64,000 nucleotides of DNA from positions 1-64,000 of the forward strand of contig CBDFFR010000014.1 of NCBI GenBank assembly GCA_965246845.1. Direction: 5' to 3'. Each line of letters starts with the position of its first letter. Position 1 is the first letter of the stretch. A program made the translations under genes and the position numbers. Shown piece after piece: positions 8,805 to 18,087 of the stretch. A model generated the notes under the pieces. The model saw only the letters and a list, made by a program, of their open reading frames with translations. It did no database searches and was not told the DNA's origin. Origin of the DNA: JBBRMW01 sp965246845 (GTDB lineage Bacteria > Chloroflexota > Anaerolineae > Aggregatilineales > UBA2796).

Positions 8805-8909
8805 GTAGGGGCGGACCTGCGTGTCCGCCCGCAAAAGAGGGTCGGGCAAGCCGCGACCCTTCATCAGATACGATGTGCATTCTGTAGGGGCGGACGATGT
8901 GTCCGCCCG
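8805..8909. repeat. array of three intergenic palindromes
   Basis: Three elements in a 149-bp gap: GTAGGGGCGGAC...GTCCGCCC at 8805-8830, GGGTCGGGCAAGCC...GACCC at 8839-8859, and a second GTAGGGGCGGAC...GTCCGCCC at 8884-8908. All can fold into RNA hairpins. They lie between the binding-protein gene and the first permease gene of the same operon. Confidence 0.85.
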
Positions 8910-8941
8910 AAATTTCACATAGTTTTTCGAGGACTTGGGCG

Positions 8942-9853
8942 ATGGCAACGATCACGAACGCTCCCGGTACGCTCGCCGCATCCAAACCCAGCACGCGTGT
9001 GCGCTCCGCTTCCCGACGCCCGCGCGTAACATGGGACAAGCTGTTGATCTGGATCGTGTTAGGTTTCGGGGCGATCATTATGATTGGTCCATTCTACTGG
9101 ACAGTCATCACCTCGTTTAAGACGACTGCCGAAACGCGCGCGCTCCCGCCGACCTGGATTCCGAAGGTATGGGTCGATGACAACTGGCGGGCTATCTCTG
9201 GCAAACTGGATTATGGTGGTACGCTGGCCGGCTTCTTTATCAATAGCCTTTTCGTCTGCACAATTATTACGGTATTCACGATTTTCACGAGCGCCCTTTG
9301 CGGGTACGTCTTCGCCAAATTCAACTTTCGCGGCAAGCGTATTTTGTTTTGGGTGGTCTTGAGTATGCTGGTTGTACCTTCCAGCGTGACGCTGCTGCCG
9401 CTCTTCCAGATGGTGGTCAATTTTGGGTGGAAGAACAACTATCTGGCGCTGATTGTGCCGATCATCTTTAGCCCCTTTGGGATTTTCCTGATGCGCCAGC
9501 AAATGGCGAGTATCCCCTCTGAACTGATCGATGCGGCGCGTATCGATGGCTCGACCGAATACGGGATTTTCTTCAAAATCATCTTGCCGAATGCACGCGC
9601 AGCAATTGCCGCGCTCGCAATTTTCACGTTCACCTTCCAGTGGGATAACTTCCAGTGGCCGCTGATTGTGCTGGATCGGGTGGAACAGTTCACCGTCCCG
9701 CTCGGCCTCTCCCTGTTTCGCGGACGCAATTCGATTGCGGTGGGTCCTGTCGCCGCCGCAAGCATCGCGACGATTATTCCCGTCCTGATCGTCTATTTCC
9801 TTGCCCAGCGCCGCTTCGTCGAAGGGATCGCGCTGACGGGGCTGAAAGGCTAA
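8942..9853 (+). CDS. sugar ABC transporter permease, MalG/UgpE type
   Basis: 303-residue inner-membrane permease from the ATG at 8942 (MATITNAPG), with a GAGGAC site upstream; the open frame to 8897 has no ribosome site and overlaps the third palindrome. Six hydrophobic spans can be read, starting at LLIWIVLGFGAIIMIGPFYW. The EAA loop that docks the ATPase is ELIDAARIDGSTEYGIFFKI. Pairs with the permease encoded next. No ATPase gene is nearby, so a shared MsmX/UgpC-type ATPase elsewhere is expected. Confidence 0.9.
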   Translation: MATITNAPGTLAASKPSTRVRSASRRPRVTWDKLLIWIVLGFGAIIMIGPFYWTVITSFKTTAETRALPPTWIPKVWVDDNWRAISGKLDYGGTLAGFFINSLFVCTIITVFTIFTSALCGYVFAKFNFRGKRILFWVVLSMLVVPSSVTLLPLFQMVVNFGWKNNYLALIVPIIFSPFGIFLMRQQMASIPSELIDAARIDGSTEYGIFFKIILPNARAAIAALAIFTFTFQWDNFQWPLIVLDRVEQFTVPLGLSLFRGRNSIAVGPVAAASIATIIPVLIVYFLAQRRFVEGIALTGLKG

Positions 9854-9854
9854 C

Positions 9855-10808
9855 ATGGCGACTACCCTAAAGGAGCCGCCCGGTACACGGTCCCGGCTTG
9901 CCAACCTGATCCAGGACCACAAATTTCAAAAGAATGTGTTCATCCTGAGCGCACTGCTCCCGATGATCATCTTCTTCGGGCTGTTTTATATTTATCCGGT
10001 GATCAGTGGCATCCTGGGGAGCCTGACAAATTGGCGCGCGTTCGTCCCGGCGCGGGATTTCGTCGGGCTGGCACAATACCAGAAATTGTTCGCTGACCCG
10101 CTTTTCCTTGCTTCGTTGAGGAACACGTTCGTCTATACGATAGCGTATCTGGCGATCAACACCTCGCTCGCATTGGCGCTGGCGCTGGCCGTCGACGCTT
10201 CCGGGATGTTTCGTTCGCTCTTTCGTACCATCTACTTCTTGCCCGTCGTTACTTCGGTCGTCGCGACGGCGTTGATCTGGACCTGGCTTTATCAGCCAAA
10301 TTACGGCTTGATCAACATTATCCTCGGTTGGTTCGGCATTCCCGCGCAGCCATTTCTGCGCAGCCCCGCGCAGGCGCTCATCTCTATCGTCTTCTACGCC
10401 GTCTGGAAAGAAGTCGGTTATGATATGGTGTTGTTCATGGCCGGGCTTTCCGGGATTAGCCCATCATTCTACGAGGCGGCGCGGGTGGACGGCGCGAACC
10501 GCTGGCAGATATTACGCTTCATCACGCTACCCCTCTTGCAACCGACACTCGTTTTTGTGACGATCACAGGCGTCATTCGCTCTTTGCAGGTGTTCGGACC
10601 TGTCTACATTATGTCCAGCCAGAGTATCAACGATCTGCCGGGCGGTCCGCTGAACTCGACCTACGTAATCTCTGTGTATCAATATCAGGTCGCGTTCAAG
10701 CAGCTTGAACTCGGCTATGGGTCCGCAATGGGGATCATGCTGTTCATCATTGTGTTGGTCGTGACTCTGTTCCAATCGCGCTTTCTGCGGCGGCGCTGGG
10801 AGTATTAG
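9855..10808 (+). CDS. sugar ABC transporter permease, MalF/UgpA type
   Basis: 317-residue permease one base after the preceding stop. Six membrane spans, the first at VFILSALLPMIIFFGLFYIYPV, and the EAA motif FYEAARVDGANRWQILRFITLP. Forms a heterodimeric channel with the MalG-type protein. The order binding protein, MalG type, MalF type is the reverse of the classical mal order. Last gene of the operon. Confidence 0.92.
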   Translation: MATTLKEPPGTRSRLANLIQDHKFQKNVFILSALLPMIIFFGLFYIYPVISGILGSLTNWRAFVPARDFVGLAQYQKLFADPLFLASLRNTFVYTIAYLAINTSLALALALAVDASGMFRSLFRTIYFLPVVTSVVATALIWTWLYQPNYGLINIILGWFGIPAQPFLRSPAQALISIVFYAVWKEVGYDMVLFMAGLSGISPSFYEAARVDGANRWQILRFITLPLLQPTLVFVTITGVIRSLQVFGPVYIMSSQSINDLPGGPLNSTYVISVYQYQVAFKQLELGYGSAMGIMLFIIVLVVTLFQSRFLRRRWEY

Positions 10809-10929
10809 CGCCGGACGGAATGCGCCTCGGGTTGCGGGTGAGTGTTCAGAGCTGGACCAACGCTTTACGGCAGCGGTAGGTCGGATTGATCCGACCCATC
10901 CGTATAGTTTTGCCAGTTCGGTACGAAGC
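10809..10929. repeat. short gap with a perfect inverted repeat
   Basis: Convergent 121-bp gap. GGTCGGAT at 10879-10886 and ATCCGACC at 10889-10896 form a perfect 8-bp inverted repeat with a two-base spacer. A longer relative lies at 23816-23837. There is no T-run, so it is not a clear terminator. Confidence 0.6.
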
Positions 10930-12750
10930 TCAGCCGGGCTGCGGCTCCCGCACCAAATCCGTATCGCGGAACTGCATTGAATACAGCCGCGCGTAGAGGC
11001 CATCCTTCGCCATCAGTTCGTCGTGCGTGCCGAGTTCGACCAGCCGCCCGGCGTCCAGCACGGCGATCCGGTGCGCAACCTTGATCGTACTCAGACGGTG
11101 CGCGATGATCACCGTCGTGCGGTTCTGCATCAGGCGTTCGAGTGCGTCCTGTACGAGGTGTTCCGACTCGTTGTCGAGCGCGCTGGTCGCCTCGTCCAGC
11201 AGCAGAATTCGCGGATTTTTCAGGATCGCGCGGGCGATAGCGATGCGCTGCCGCTGCCCACCGCTGAGTTTGATGCCGCGCTCCCCGACCTTCGATTGAT
11301 ACCCATCCGGGAAACCGATAATGAACTCGTGTGCGTTGGCTGCTTTCGCCGCCTCGATCACGTCCGCTTCCGTCGCGCCGAGCCGTCCGTACTGGATGTT
11401 TTCGAGGATCGACCCACTGAATAGCAGCGTTTCCTGCGGGACCATGCCGATTTGCTCACGCAGGCTGCCCTGCGTCACGTCGCGCACATCATGACCATCG
11501 ACACGGACCGCACCGCTATTCACGTCATAGAAGCGCGGGATCAGGTTGAACATCGTGGTTTTTCCCGCACCGCTAGGTCCAACCAGTGCGACGATTTCAC
11601 CCGGCGCAACGTCCAGCGACACGGCTTTGAGGACTTCGATCTTGGTGTCGTAATGAAAGCCGACCTGATCGAAAGTGATGCGTCCCGCGACCGGGGGTAG
11701 CGCCTTCGCGCCCGGCTTGTCCTGAATGGTCGGCTCCATATCCAGAATCTCGAAGACGCGCCGCACTTCGCCGAGGCTCTGGCGCACGTTGGTATAGAAC
11801 CCGGCGAGGCTGCCCAACCCTGCCGCAATGGTCACTCCGTAGATCAGGAACACAGCGATCATCGAGAGCGTCAGGCGGCCTTCGATCACCTCGCGCCCGC
11901 CGAACCACAGGATTGCGGCCAACGCCCCAAAGCCGAGGAAGGCCATCACGCCGCCGAACGCTGAGCGGTAGGCTGCACCGCGCAATGTCGCGGAAAAGGC
12001 ATTCTGCGTTGCCGTGTTGAAGCGTTCGACTTCATGATCTTCGCGGTGGAAGCTGCGCACAATCCGCACGCCACCGAGCGCTTCCTCGGCGTCTCCCATC
12101 GCGGAAGCGAACAGGTCATTGATGCGCGTGCTGATTTGCTGCAAGGGACGCCCAAATACAATCGCGACGACCAGAATGATCGGCAGCAAAACGAGAATGA
12201 ACGCGCTCAGGTTCGGGTTGATCAGGAACACGATCACGATAGACCCGACGAGGCTGAATATTTGCGTGACCGCGCTGGTGATCTCGGTCGTCAGCAGTGA
12301 CCGCACGCCCGTCACGTTCGTTGATATGCGCGTGATGAGTTCGCCCGTGCGCCGTGTCGCGAAGAAATCCAGCGAAAGGTGATTCAACTGTCGATAGAGC
12401 GATTGCCGCAAATCAAGGACGATCCGCTCCCCGACATACGAAAGCGTGAAGCCTTGTATCGTGGTGAAGATGGATGACAGCGCAAAAAGCGCAATCAGGC
12501 TCAAGGCGAGGCGATTCAGCGCGTCATACCCCACACCTTTCGCCAGCGCGGATTCGAGCAGTTGTCCGATCACGAGCGGGAAGGCGAGGCCGATCCCGGT
12601 GGAGACGAGCAGCGCAATAAAGGCGATCAGCATGTAGCCGAGATATGGGCGCAGATAACTGAACAGTCGCCGCCAGCGGATCGGCGTATCGGGAATGGGG
12701 GACTCATCTTCTTTGGGGCGCGCACCCCGCCGACCACGACCGGACATCAT
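10930..12750 (-). CDS. ABC exporter, fused permease and ATPase half-transporter
   Basis: About 606 residues. Six-span exporter domain, then an ATPase domain with Walker A GPSGAGKTT, signature LSGGQRQR and Walker B ILLLDEATSALD, and the H-loop IIAHRLST. The MsbA/LmrA-like fold functions as a dimer; no second half-transporter is adjacent, so a homodimer is likely. The open frame extends to 12867, but ATGATG at 12750-12745 is nine bases after AAAGGA, and the basic MMSGRGRRG segment follows, so the start is 12750. Substrate is unknown (lipid, peptide or drug). Divergent from the kinase gene at 12996. Confidence 0.9.
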   Translation of the reverse strand: MMSGRGRRGARPKEDESPIPDTPIRWRRLFSYLRPYLGYMLIAFIALLVSTGIGLAFPLVIGQLLESALAKGVGYDALNRLALSLIALFALSSIFTTIQGFTLSYVGERIVLDLRQSLYRQLNHLSLDFFATRRTGELITRISTNVTGVRSLLTTEITSAVTQIFSLVGSIVIVFLINPNLSAFILVLLPIILVVAIVFGRPLQQISTRINDLFASAMGDAEEALGGVRIVRSFHREDHEVERFNTATQNAFSATLRGAAYRSAFGGVMAFLGFGALAAILWFGGREVIEGRLTLSMIAVFLIYGVTIAAGLGSLAGFYTNVRQSLGEVRRVFEILDMEPTIQDKPGAKALPPVAGRITFDQVGFHYDTKIEVLKAVSLDVAPGEIVALVGPSGAGKTTMFNLIPRFYDVNSGAVRVDGHDVRDVTQGSLREQIGMVPQETLLFSGSILENIQYGRLGATEADVIEAAKAANAHEFIIGFPDGYQSKVGERGIKLSGGQRQRIAIARAILKNPRILLLDEATSALDNESEHLVQDALERLMQNRTTVIIAHRLSTIKVAHRIAVLDAGRLVELGTHDELMAKDGLYARLYSMQFRDTDLVREPQPG

Positions 12751-12995
12751 CGCGTTGGATCCTTTATTCATAGAGTGGGAGATAACAGAATGTAATCTCC
12801 GATAGAATGGAGTACGTTGCTCATCCTTACCGGGTTGCGCCGGGGTATCATCCACGCACCCGTTCAACAGCGCTTTTGAGAAGTATCACAAAGTTGTAAC
12901 AGCGGTCCAAAGGTCCTAAATCATTAACGGGCGGGGTGTTAGACTTTAGCAGGTGAATAGTCCGCATTATAGGTATTGTCAACCTTCGAGGCAGT

Positions 12996-15071
12996 ATGAG
13001 CAGCGAACAGACACCCCGCTACATCGGCTCGTACAAAATCATTGATGAACTGGGTGGCGGGTCTTTCGGAACCGTGTTTCGCGCTTTCCAGCCATTTCTG
13101 GAGCGACAGGTTGCCGTAAAAGTTCTGCACGATTATTTTTTCGAGCGCGCACCCTCGGAACGCATGTTCATGAACGAGGGGCGCACAATCGCGCGGTTGC
13201 GTCACCCGAATATCGTCAACGTCTATGAATTTGGCGTCGCGCAGGATTCATTGACGAACCAGACGATCAACTTCATGGTGATGGAGTATCTGCCGGGTTC
13301 GACGCTGCAAAAGCGGATGCGAGCGGATCGCCTTTCGATTGAAGAAATTGTCCGGCTGGTCGAGCAGGTGGCGCAGGGGCTGGCCTATGCCCATGAACGG
13401 AATGTCATTCACCGCGATCTCAAACCTGCCAATATCCTGTTTTCCGAAACGAACCAGCCCGTCATCGTCGATTTCGGGCTGGCGAAACTAGCAGAGGATA
13501 AACTCGCCGTCACTGAAACAACAGGCGACGGACAACCAGGCAAAAGTGGACCGCCATCGATTGGTCTGACGACGCTTGGCATGATGGGGACCCCGAGGTA
13601 CATGGCTCCAGAGCAGATGACGGGTGAGCGGATTACCCCGGCGACGGATCAATTTGCGCTCGGCTTGATTGCCTATGAAATGCTGGCGGGACAGTTGCCC
13701 TTCGATGCGCCGACCGTCAGCGAACTGGCAGTGCGCCGCGCGATGGACCCCTCACCGTCCATTCTCACCCTCGCGCCCGATCTCCCGCCCGCAATCGGCA
13801 AGGTCATGGATCGCGCCCTGGCACTCGACCCGGCAATGCGGTTTGAGAGCGTGGCAGCGTTTGCTCACGCCTTCGGGGATGCGCTCCTGCCGAACCATCA
13901 CGAAGAAGCGCCCCGACAAGTGATTGATCCGCTCTACGCCGCACAGTTACAAATCGCGAATCGGTACGTCAGCGGGTTTTTGGCGGGCTTGGGTCTGGTC
14001 ATCCTGATCGCCATTCTGTTTTGCGCGGCGGAGTTCCTGCGCGGCTATGCAGTCGGCAGTTCGCCCGAATTTCTGTGGGATGGGCTGATCGTATCGAGTT
14101 CACGCCTCACAGATGGGACGCGGCAGGTCAACGGAATGCTACCTGGCAGCGTCGCGCAGGCCGCCGGATACCAGATTGGCGACAAAATTCAGGATGATCT
14201 GGTCCTCGATATTGCGAACCCGGAAGGGGCATATCTGGTCAATGGCGTTACGCGGTCGGCACTCAACGTCGATTGGCGTCCCAAACCGGGGACTCTGATC
14301 GAGCGCCGCGTGCTGCGAGGCAGCGCTACCGTCACGCTGACCTATGTTCTCCAGCGCAGCGCCTATTCGCTGATCATCCTCTCCGCAACGCTGGTTTCGG
14401 CGCTGGTTGGGCTGCTGTGCGGCTTCTGGATGTTGCGGCGCTGGGGCGCGGAACCCGGTGTCCAAATCTATGTCCCGCTCACGTTCCTTTTTAGTCTCTT
14501 CATCGTCGCGCGTGCGGTCGCCAATCTGATTCTGTATCTGGATACATTGACCTATCATCTCTCACTGGCATTTCTGCTGCACATCATCATCGTCTTTCCG
14601 CAGGAAATGGCGTGGGTCAAGCGGCATCCACGCCGCATTGGGCTACTTTACGCACCGGTCGTGGTTGGCCTGTACTATTTTCTGACGCGCTCTCCAATCA
14701 TCCTGCCAATCGTGCATCTGCCATTGCAAGCGCTGGATTACGTGGTTTACAACATCGCGATTTTCGCGCTGATTTACCGAAAATGGCTGCGCCGCGACAT
14801 GAAGACCTACCCGGATGTACGCTGGCTGATTGGTGGCTTCGCCTTCGCAATGGTCTTGAGCGCATATTATGTCATCGTGTTCTACCTGCTCCCGGTAGAG
14901 GTTCTCAACAATGTGTTGGGTGGCGCGACACTGCAAACGGTCATCAACGATATTGTACTGGTGCTTCTACAGAGCGTCCTCCCGATCCTGATCGCCATCG
15001 GCGTCCACCACATCCAGAAGCAGATCGGCACAAGCGCGTCGCGCATGGTGGTTGTGCCGACGCCACTATAG
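12996..15071 (+). CDS. Ser/Thr protein kinase with PDZ-like and multi-TM C-terminal region
   Basis: 691 residues. Kinase domain at about 11-295: glycine loop GGGSFGTVF, Lys42 in VAVKVL, catalytic HRDLKPAN (139-146), DFG at 159-161 and APE in RYMAPEQ. A first membrane span lies at about 328-346. A PDZ-like segment follows at about 375-450 (NGMLPGSVAQAAGYQIGDKI...), then about six hydrophobic spans from 457 to 680. The architecture puts the kinase in the cytoplasm and the PDZ-like part outside, followed by a polytopic domain resembling the membrane part of some PDZ-7TM sensors. The start ATG follows GAGG. Ligand and targets are unknown. Confidence 0.88.
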   Translation: MSSEQTPRYIGSYKIIDELGGGSFGTVFRAFQPFLERQVAVKVLHDYFFERAPSERMFMNEGRTIARLRHPNIVNVYEFGVAQDSLTNQTINFMVMEYLPGSTLQKRMRADRLSIEEIVRLVEQVAQGLAYAHERNVIHRDLKPANILFSETNQPVIVDFGLAKLAEDKLAVTETTGDGQPGKSGPPSIGLTTLGMMGTPRYMAPEQMTGERITPATDQFALGLIAYEMLAGQLPFDAPTVSELAVRRAMDPSPSILTLAPDLPPAIGKVMDRALALDPAMRFESVAAFAHAFGDALLPNHHEEAPRQVIDPLYAAQLQIANRYVSGFLAGLGLVILIAILFCAAEFLRGYAVGSSPEFLWDGLIVSSSRLTDGTRQVNGMLPGSVAQAAGYQIGDKIQDDLVLDIANPEGAYLVNGVTRSALNVDWRPKPGTLIERRVLRGSATVTLTYVLQRSAYSLIILSATLVSALVGLLCGFWMLRRWGAEPGVQIYVPLTFLFSLFIVARAVANLILYLDTLTYHLSLAFLLHIIIVFPQEMAWVKRHPRRIGLLYAPVVVGLYYFLTRSPIILPIVHLPLQALDYVVYNIAIFALIYRKWLRRDMKTYPDVRWLIGGFAFAMVLSAYYVIVFYLLPVEVLNNVLGGATLQTVINDIVLVLLQSVLPILIAIGVHHIQKQIGTSASRMVVVPTPL

Positions 15072-15148
15072 CGCTTCATGGTCACAGCGCCGCGCGATAG
15101 AGCCTTTCGATGAGTCAATGAAAGTCTTCTATAGCACGCGACAGCCTC

Positions 15149-15176
15149 TTTAACATCTGCTTATTCTCACTATAAT
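15149..15176 (+). promoter_or_regulatory. acnA: promoter of the aconitase gene
   Basis: Consensus TATAAT at 15171-15176 with TTTAAC at 15149-15154 (16-bp spacer) as a weak -35. About 55 bp of leader precede the start codon. Confidence 0.5.
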
Positions 15177-15235
15177 GAAGCGTACAAAGAGAGCCTCCCC
15201 GCGCCCTCTCGACGATTTTATTATGGAGCAACCCC

Positions 15236-17956
15236 ATGAGTGATACCCCCGTCCGCAACCGCTTCGGCGCGCGTGCCACACTCGACACTGGCAACGGCGG
15301 CGCCTTTTTTTACAGCCTGCGCGCATTGGAAGAAGCAGGCTACGTACACGCGCTCGAAAAGATGCCCGTCTCAATCCGTATCCTGCTGGAAAACGCATTG
15401 CGCGAACACGATGGCTACATCATCACCGATCAGGATGTGATGAACCTCGCACAATGGTCCCCGAAGCAGACGACGCAGACCGAACTGCCATTCAAGCCCG
15501 CGCGCGTGATCTTGCAGGACTTCACGGGCGTGGCCTGCGCGGTGGACCTCGCCGCGATGCGTTCCGCGATGCAGCGCTTCGGGCAGGACCCGAACAAGAT
15601 CAATCCGCTGATTCCGGTTGATCTCGTGATCGATCACTCGATCCAGGTCGATCAATATGGGACGCCGGATGCGCTCGCGGTCAACGTCAATATCGAGTTC
15701 GAGCGCAACCAGGAGCGCTATGAATTTCTGCGCTGGGCGCAGCAGGCTTTCCAGAACTTCCGCGTCGTGCCGCCTTCGGTCGGGATCGTCCATCAGGTCA
15801 ACCTCGAATATCTGGCGAAGGGCGTGCTGACGCGCCCCGAAGACGGCTCGCGCGTCGCCTTCCCGGATACGCTGGTCGGCACGGATTCACACACCACGAT
15901 GATCAACGGCCTCGGCGTAGTCGGGTGGGGCGTCGGCGGTATCGAAGCCGAAGCGGTCATGCTCGGCCAGCCGATTTATATGGTCACGCCGGAAGTGATC
16001 GGTTTCAAGCTGACCGGGCAGCTTCGCGACGGTGCGACGGCAACCGACCTCGCGCTGACCGTAACGCAAATGCTGCGTGCGCGCGGTGTGGTTGATAAAT
16101 TTGTGGAATTCTTCGGTCCCGGCCTCTCGAATATGCTCCTGCCGGACCGCGCGACCATCGCGAATATGGCTCCCGAATATGGCGCGACGATTGGCTACTT
16201 CCCGGTCGATCAGGAAACGCTTGAATATCTCAAGGCGACAGGCCGTACCGATGAAGAGGTCGCGCTTGTTGAAGCCTACTACAAGGCGCAGGGGCTGTTC
16301 CGTACCGATGAAACGCCCGACCCGGAATTTACCGACGTGCTGACGCTCGACCTCGGCGCGGTGGAACCTTCCGTCGCGGGTCCGAAGCGCCCGCAGGACC
16401 GCGTGCGCCTCTCCGATATGAAGAAGGCGTTCGGCGAAGCGCTCCGCGCGCCCATCGACAAGCGCGGCTTCGCGCTCGATGAAGACGCGATGGCGCGCAA
16501 GGGCAAGGTTGTCCTCGCGAATGGCGACAAGGAGCCGATTGGTCACGGCGCAGTTGTCATCGCGGCGATCACGAGCTGCACGAATACCTCCAACCCGTCG
16601 GTGATGCTCGGCGCGGGCTTGCTCGCGAAGAAGGCCGTCGAAAAGGGCTTGAAGGTCCCGCCCTATGTGAAGACGAGTCTCGCACCCGGTTCGCGTATCG
16701 TGACCGAATACCTCAAGTCCTCGAACCTGCTGGAGCCACTGGAAGCGCTCGGCTTCGACGTGGTGGGGTATGGCTGCACCACCTGCATCGGCAACAGCGG
16801 ACCGCTCCCGGCCAACGTCGCGGAAGCCGTGACCAGCGGCGACCTCGTGGCTACCGCCGTCCTCAGCGGCAACCGCAACTTCGAGGGGCGCATCAATCCG
16901 CTCGTCAAGGCGAACTATCTGGCCTCGCCGCCGCTCGTCGTCGCCTATGCGATTGCGGGGACCACCGACATCGATTTCAATAACGACCCGATTGGCTGCG
17001 ATCAGGACGGCAAGGAAGTCTACCTCAAGGATATTTGGCCGACGCAAGCCGAAATCGCTGCGGAAATGCACCATGCAACTGTCCCGGAAGTTTTCCGCCG
17101 GACGTATGGCAATGTTGAGCAAAGCAACCCACTGTGGAACGCAATCCCGGTTGCAGGTGGCGGGATTTACCAGTGGGACCCGGACAGCACCTATATTCAG
17201 GAGCCGCCGTTCTTCGACCATCTGGGCGAAACCAAGCCGCAAATCGCGGACATCACAGGCGCGCGTTGCCTCGTCTTCGTGGGCGACTCGATCACGACCG
17301 ACCACATCTCGCCAGCAGGCAACATCGCGGTCGATAGCCCCGCCGGGCGCTACCTGCTCGAACGTGGCGTGACGAAGAAGGACTTCAACAGCTACGGCAC
17401 GCGGCGCGGCAACGACCGGATCATGACGCGCGGCACGTTCGCCAATATCCGGCTCAAGAACAAGCTGGTCCCCGGCGTCGAAGGCAACATCACCGAATAC
17501 TTCCCGACCGAAGAGAAGATGTCGATCTTCGATGCCTCGCAGAAGTATCAGAAGGACGGCACGCCGCTCGTCGTGATCGCGGGCAAGGAATATGGCACGG
17601 GGTCGAGCCGCGACTGGGCGGCGAAGGGAACCTCGCAGCTTGGCGTGAAGGCGGTCATCGCGGATAGCTTCGAGCGAATCCACCGCAGCAATCTCGCGGG
17701 GATGGGCGTCCTGCCGCTGCAATTCAAGCCCGGCGCGAATGGAGAAACGCTCGGCATCACCGGTCGCGAGACGTTCAGCATCGAAGGCCTGACCGATACG
17801 CTGACGCCGAAGCAGGACGTCACCGTCCGCGTCATCCGCGACGACGCTACGGAGTTCACCTTCCCGGCGGTGCTGCGTCTGGATACGCCCATTGAGGTGG
17901 ATTACTATCGCAATGGCGGCATCTTGCAGACGGTCATGCGCGGTGTGATGGCGTAA
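15236..17956 (+). CDS. acnA: aconitate hydratase
   Basis: 906-residue AcnA/IRP1-type aconitase, interconverting citrate and isocitrate in the TCA cycle. The three [4Fe-4S] cysteines are present: Cys in ITSCTNTSNPS and the pair in GCTTCIGNSG. Further signatures are GTDSHTTMINGLGVVGWGVGG, GDSITTDHISPAG, and GTGSSRDWAAKG in the C-terminal swivelling domain. Full length for the family. The start ATG is preceded by GGAGC. Monocistronic, with its own promoter and a strong terminator downstream. Confidence 0.97.
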   Translation: MSDTPVRNRFGARATLDTGNGGAFFYSLRALEEAGYVHALEKMPVSIRILLENALREHDGYIITDQDVMNLAQWSPKQTTQTELPFKPARVILQDFTGVACAVDLAAMRSAMQRFGQDPNKINPLIPVDLVIDHSIQVDQYGTPDALAVNVNIEFERNQERYEFLRWAQQAFQNFRVVPPSVGIVHQVNLEYLAKGVLTRPEDGSRVAFPDTLVGTDSHTTMINGLGVVGWGVGGIEAEAVMLGQPIYMVTPEVIGFKLTGQLRDGATATDLALTVTQMLRARGVVDKFVEFFGPGLSNMLLPDRATIANMAPEYGATIGYFPVDQETLEYLKATGRTDEEVALVEAYYKAQGLFRTDETPDPEFTDVLTLDLGAVEPSVAGPKRPQDRVRLSDMKKAFGEALRAPIDKRGFALDEDAMARKGKVVLANGDKEPIGHGAVVIAAITSCTNTSNPSVMLGAGLLAKKAVEKGLKVPPYVKTSLAPGSRIVTEYLKSSNLLEPLEALGFDVVGYGCTTCIGNSGPLPANVAEAVTSGDLVATAVLSGNRNFEGRINPLVKANYLASPPLVVAYAIAGTTDIDFNNDPIGCDQDGKEVYLKDIWPTQAEIAAEMHHATVPEVFRRTYGNVEQSNPLWNAIPVAGGGIYQWDPDSTYIQEPPFFDHLGETKPQIADITGARCLVFVGDSITTDHISPAGNIAVDSPAGRYLLERGVTKKDFNSYGTRRGNDRIMTRGTFANIRLKNKLVPGVEGNITEYFPTEEKMSIFDASQKYQKDGTPLVVIAGKEYGTGSSRDWAAKGTSQLGVKAVIADSFERIHRSNLAGMGVLPLQFKPGANGETLGITGRETFSIEGLTDTLTPKQDVTVRVIRDDATEFTFPAVLRLDTPIEVDYYRNGGILQTVMRGVMA

Positions 17957-17975
17957 ACGCAGTTATAAGCAGGAT

Positions 17976-18008
17976 AAGGACGGATCAGAGATGGTCCGTC
18001 CTTTTTTG
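17976..18008 (+). terminator. rho-independent terminator of acnA
   Basis: GGACGGA at 17978-17984 pairs perfectly with TCCGTCC at 17995-18001, followed by six T at 18002-18007. Confidence 0.85.
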
Positions 18009-18087
18009 TTCAGCAGCACTTTTTGACAGCATCGCGCGCACTCAATAAACTCTTCGGGATTTTGCCCCGAACCCGGAGGAGCGCCCG

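Noticed and set aside
15887..17722. 611-residue open frame opposite aconitase
   Set aside because: Fully antisense to acnA, no family signal, Arg/Asp-rich composition typical of shadow frames in GC-rich DNA.
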